DNA from: Nitrospiria bacterium
GTDB lineage: Bacteria; Nitrospirota; Nitrospiria; Nitrospirales; UBA8639
Assembly: GCA_030430725.1 (NCBI GenBank)
Contig: JAUIKP010000175.1
Coordinates: 1 to 6,818 of the forward strand
Length of the DNA: 6,818 nt
Direction of reading: 5' to 3'
Below the pieces are notes generated by a model, which worked only from the letters and a program-made list of their open reading frames with translations, had not been told where the DNA came from and ran no database searches. Position numbers and translations under genes: made by a program. Below, in pieces: positions 5,889 to 6,818 of the stretch (its first letter is position 1; each line of letters opens with the position of its first letter).

Positions 5889-6596
5889 TTACCCTCCAAG
5901 GGTCTCTACAACTTCTTTGAGACTTTTCATAATACAGGTGAAAATTGGAATATCACGTTTGACATACCGGCTGCCTTCGGTAGAGCGTAATTCCATGACG
6001 AGGTCTAGAAAATCCTGTGGAGAATCGGTTTCAAAGGCGACCACAAATTCTTGATCATCCAATCCAAACGAATAGGTGGTATTGAGTTTGACTGAGGGGT
6101 ACTTGTGCCCAATTGCGATATGTTCATCCATCATGCCTTGGCGGGCAGCTTTGGTGAGCAGGTACCACTCTCTGGTTTTTTCAAATGGATAAACAAATAT
6201 ATATTTTGCACGGCCAGGAGAAATTTTCAATCTGCGACTTTCTTGGCCTTCATGCACGTGGTGATCGACGTATATGGATCGTTTCGTCATGGAAAGATAG
6301 GAATACGGCGTGGTAAGGTACCGACCTAAGCCAGTAGCCAAAAGCTTTGAACTCATTTCCTGAAACATTTCGAGATCATAGCTAATGCGCCACAACATAA
6401 AGTCACAATCACCTCGTATGCCTGTGGTGGTGTAAGGCACGACAATGACCTTGCCGCTATATTCCTCCGCTGCGCGGATAAATTCCTGCTTGCCCGAGTC
6501 TCGTTCTTCTTTGGGAAGACGTCTCCACAAAGGGTCGACTTTATAGAAAGCAAAATTGACAAATTGTTGTTTGGCAGCCTCTTCGGCACCAGCCAT
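5889..6596 (-). CDS. Chlorite dismutase/HemQ-family haem protein (coproheme-decarboxylase-like)
   Basis: This 235-residue protein belongs to the chlorite dismutase superfamily, whose members are haem-binding chlorite dismutases or HemQ/ChdC enzymes that convert coproheme to haem b at the end of the coproporphyrin pathway. The proximal haem ligand is His159 in MMDEH, followed by GHKYPSVK and the family signature GLDDQEF (178-184). Tyr136 in VYPFEK matches the catalytic Tyr-Pro segment of HemQ/ChdC, with Lys140 and the EWYLL helix after it. The distal Arg of true chlorite dismutases is absent; Lys170/Leu171 occupy that area, and the distal Gln of Firmicutes HemQ is not seen either. The loop after the Tyr is about four residues shorter than in Firmicutes HemQ. 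I infer a HemQ-like or uncharacterised haem protein rather than a chlorite-detoxifying enzyme. There is no signal peptide, so it is cytoplasmic. Start at 6596 is chosen because GGGGAGG lies 7 bases upstream; the ATG at 6602 is too close. Confidence 0.9.
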   Translation of the reverse strand: MAGAEEAAKQQFVNFAFYKVDPLWRRLPKEERDSGKQEFIRAAEEYSGKVIVVPYTTTGIRGDCDFMLWRISYDLEMFQEMSSKLLATGLGRYLTTPYSYLSMTKRSIYVDHHVHEGQESRRLKISPGRAKYIFVYPFEKTREWYLLTKAARQGMMDEHIAIGHKYPSVKLNTTYSFGLDDQEFVVAFETDSPQDFLDLVMELRSTEGSRYVKRDIPIFTCIMKSLKEVVETLGG

Positions 6597-6603
6597 AATC
6601 ATA

Positions 6604-6610
6604 CCTCCCC
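6604..6610 (-). promoter_or_regulatory. Strong ribosome binding site deciding the Cld/HemQ start
   Basis: On the minus strand GGGGAGG is followed by seven bases and then the ATG at 6596. The alternative in-frame ATG at 6602 would lie only one base after it, too close for initiation. This fixes the N-terminus as MAGAEE. Confidence 0.75.
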
Positions 6611-6627
6611 TTGAAAGAAAACCCGTG

Positions 6628-6649
6628 TTTTTTTAATCACTTAAAAAAA
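6628..6649. promoter_or_regulatory. AT-only perfect palindrome in the Cld/HemQ leader
   Basis: TTTTTTTAA (6628-6636) and TTAAAAAAA (6641-6649) are perfect inverted repeats around TCAC. The site lies 18 bases upstream of the ribosome binding site and just downstream of the candidate promoter. Its symmetric 22-bp layout fits a dimeric repressor operator, or a curved A-tract element. It is too AT-rich to be a stable RNA terminator stem. Confidence 0.35.
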
Positions 6650-6653
6650 TAGG

Positions 6654-6682
6654 TCTTAACATCGCTACTGCAATATTGTCAA
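6654..6682 (-). promoter_or_regulatory. Candidate promoter of the Cld/HemQ gene
   Basis: On the minus strand a perfect TTGACA (6677-6682) is followed after 17 bases by a poor -10 (TTAAGA, 6654-6659). Transcription would start near 6647, inside the AT palindrome, which is consistent with an operator there. The weak -10 would imply an activator or a low basal level. Confidence 0.3.
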
Positions 6683-6782
6683 TGAGCAGGTGGTGTGATA
6701 GCAGGTAAGATCCTTTTTAAACGAAGGAGGAATGAATAGGACTTTAATCTGGAAGGGGAGGAACCTTTTTAGGTCTTAGCCA

Positions 6783-6818
6783 ATGAATTATATCTTGTTA
6801 TTTCAATTATTTTCCCAA
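6783..6818 (+). CDS. Possible first codons of a gene leaving the right edge
   Basis: An ATG at 6783 opens a frame reading MNYILLFQLFSQ to the end of the window. An AGG nine bases upstream is a weak ribosome binding site. The hydrophobic start could be a signal peptide, but twelve codons of AT-rich DNA are not enough to establish a gene. The rest of 6683-6782 shows purine-rich AGGAGG-like stretches (6725-6731 and 6755-6761) with no open frame of useful length. Confidence 0.12.
   Translation, partial: MNYILLFQLFSQ

Noticed and set aside
6725..6777. AAGGAGG followed closely by ATG and a 15-codon frame on the plus strand
   Set aside because: The ATG is one base from the AGGAGG, too close for initiation, and the frame is short.

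Overview
The window reads as ordinary chromosomal DNA of a Gram-negative-like bacterium, most likely a member of Nitrospira or the wider Nitrospirota. Three things point there: the mix of genes (a chlorite dismutase/HemQ-family haem protein, an EAL-HDOD signalling protein and several lineage-type hypothetical proteins), a roughly balanced base composition judged by eye, and a 122-bp palindromic repeat whose ends resemble dispersed repeats I remember from Nitrospira genomes. No search was run, so the taxonomic call is an inference. There is no phage, transposase, CRISPR or plasmid gene in view.

Layout from left to right. A plus-strand hypothetical gene enters from the left edge already open (1-585). 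It converges on a small minus-strand gene for an exported or membrane-anchored protein (617-931). A 368-bp non-coding stretch (932-1299) follows, shared with a divergent plus-strand gene for an orphan membrane histidine kinase of the NarX/LiaS (HisKA_3) type (1300-2265). A minus-strand CAU-anticodon tRNA with an encoded CCA end (2347-2422) comes next. It is divergent from a plus-strand EAL-HDOD protein (2619-3866). That gene converges, across a shared hairpin that overlaps a stop codon, on a minus-strand block: a 388-residue unknown protein with two helix-turn-helix-like segments (3902-5068), preceded by a 73-residue acidic unknown (5112-5333).

The 555-bp gap 5334-5888 carries a candidate promoter for this pair, the palindromic repeat (5460-5581) and a perfect 12-bp hairpin (5794-5823). 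The last clear gene is a minus-strand chlorite dismutase/HemQ-family protein (5889-6596) with a strong ribosome binding site and an AT-only perfect palindrome in its leader. The right 200 bases hold its upstream region and, at best, the first codons of a plus-strand gene leaving the window.

The genes do not form one operon and no single pathway ties them together. The firm functional themes are signal transduction (histidine kinase, cyclic-di-GMP-type EAL-HDOD protein), haem biology (the Cld/HemQ protein) and translation (tRNA). The most interesting unknowns are the 388-residue protein with sigma-factor-like segments, the active-site make-up of the Cld/HemQ protein, and the palindromic repeat. 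I did not find a clearly new multi-gene system.
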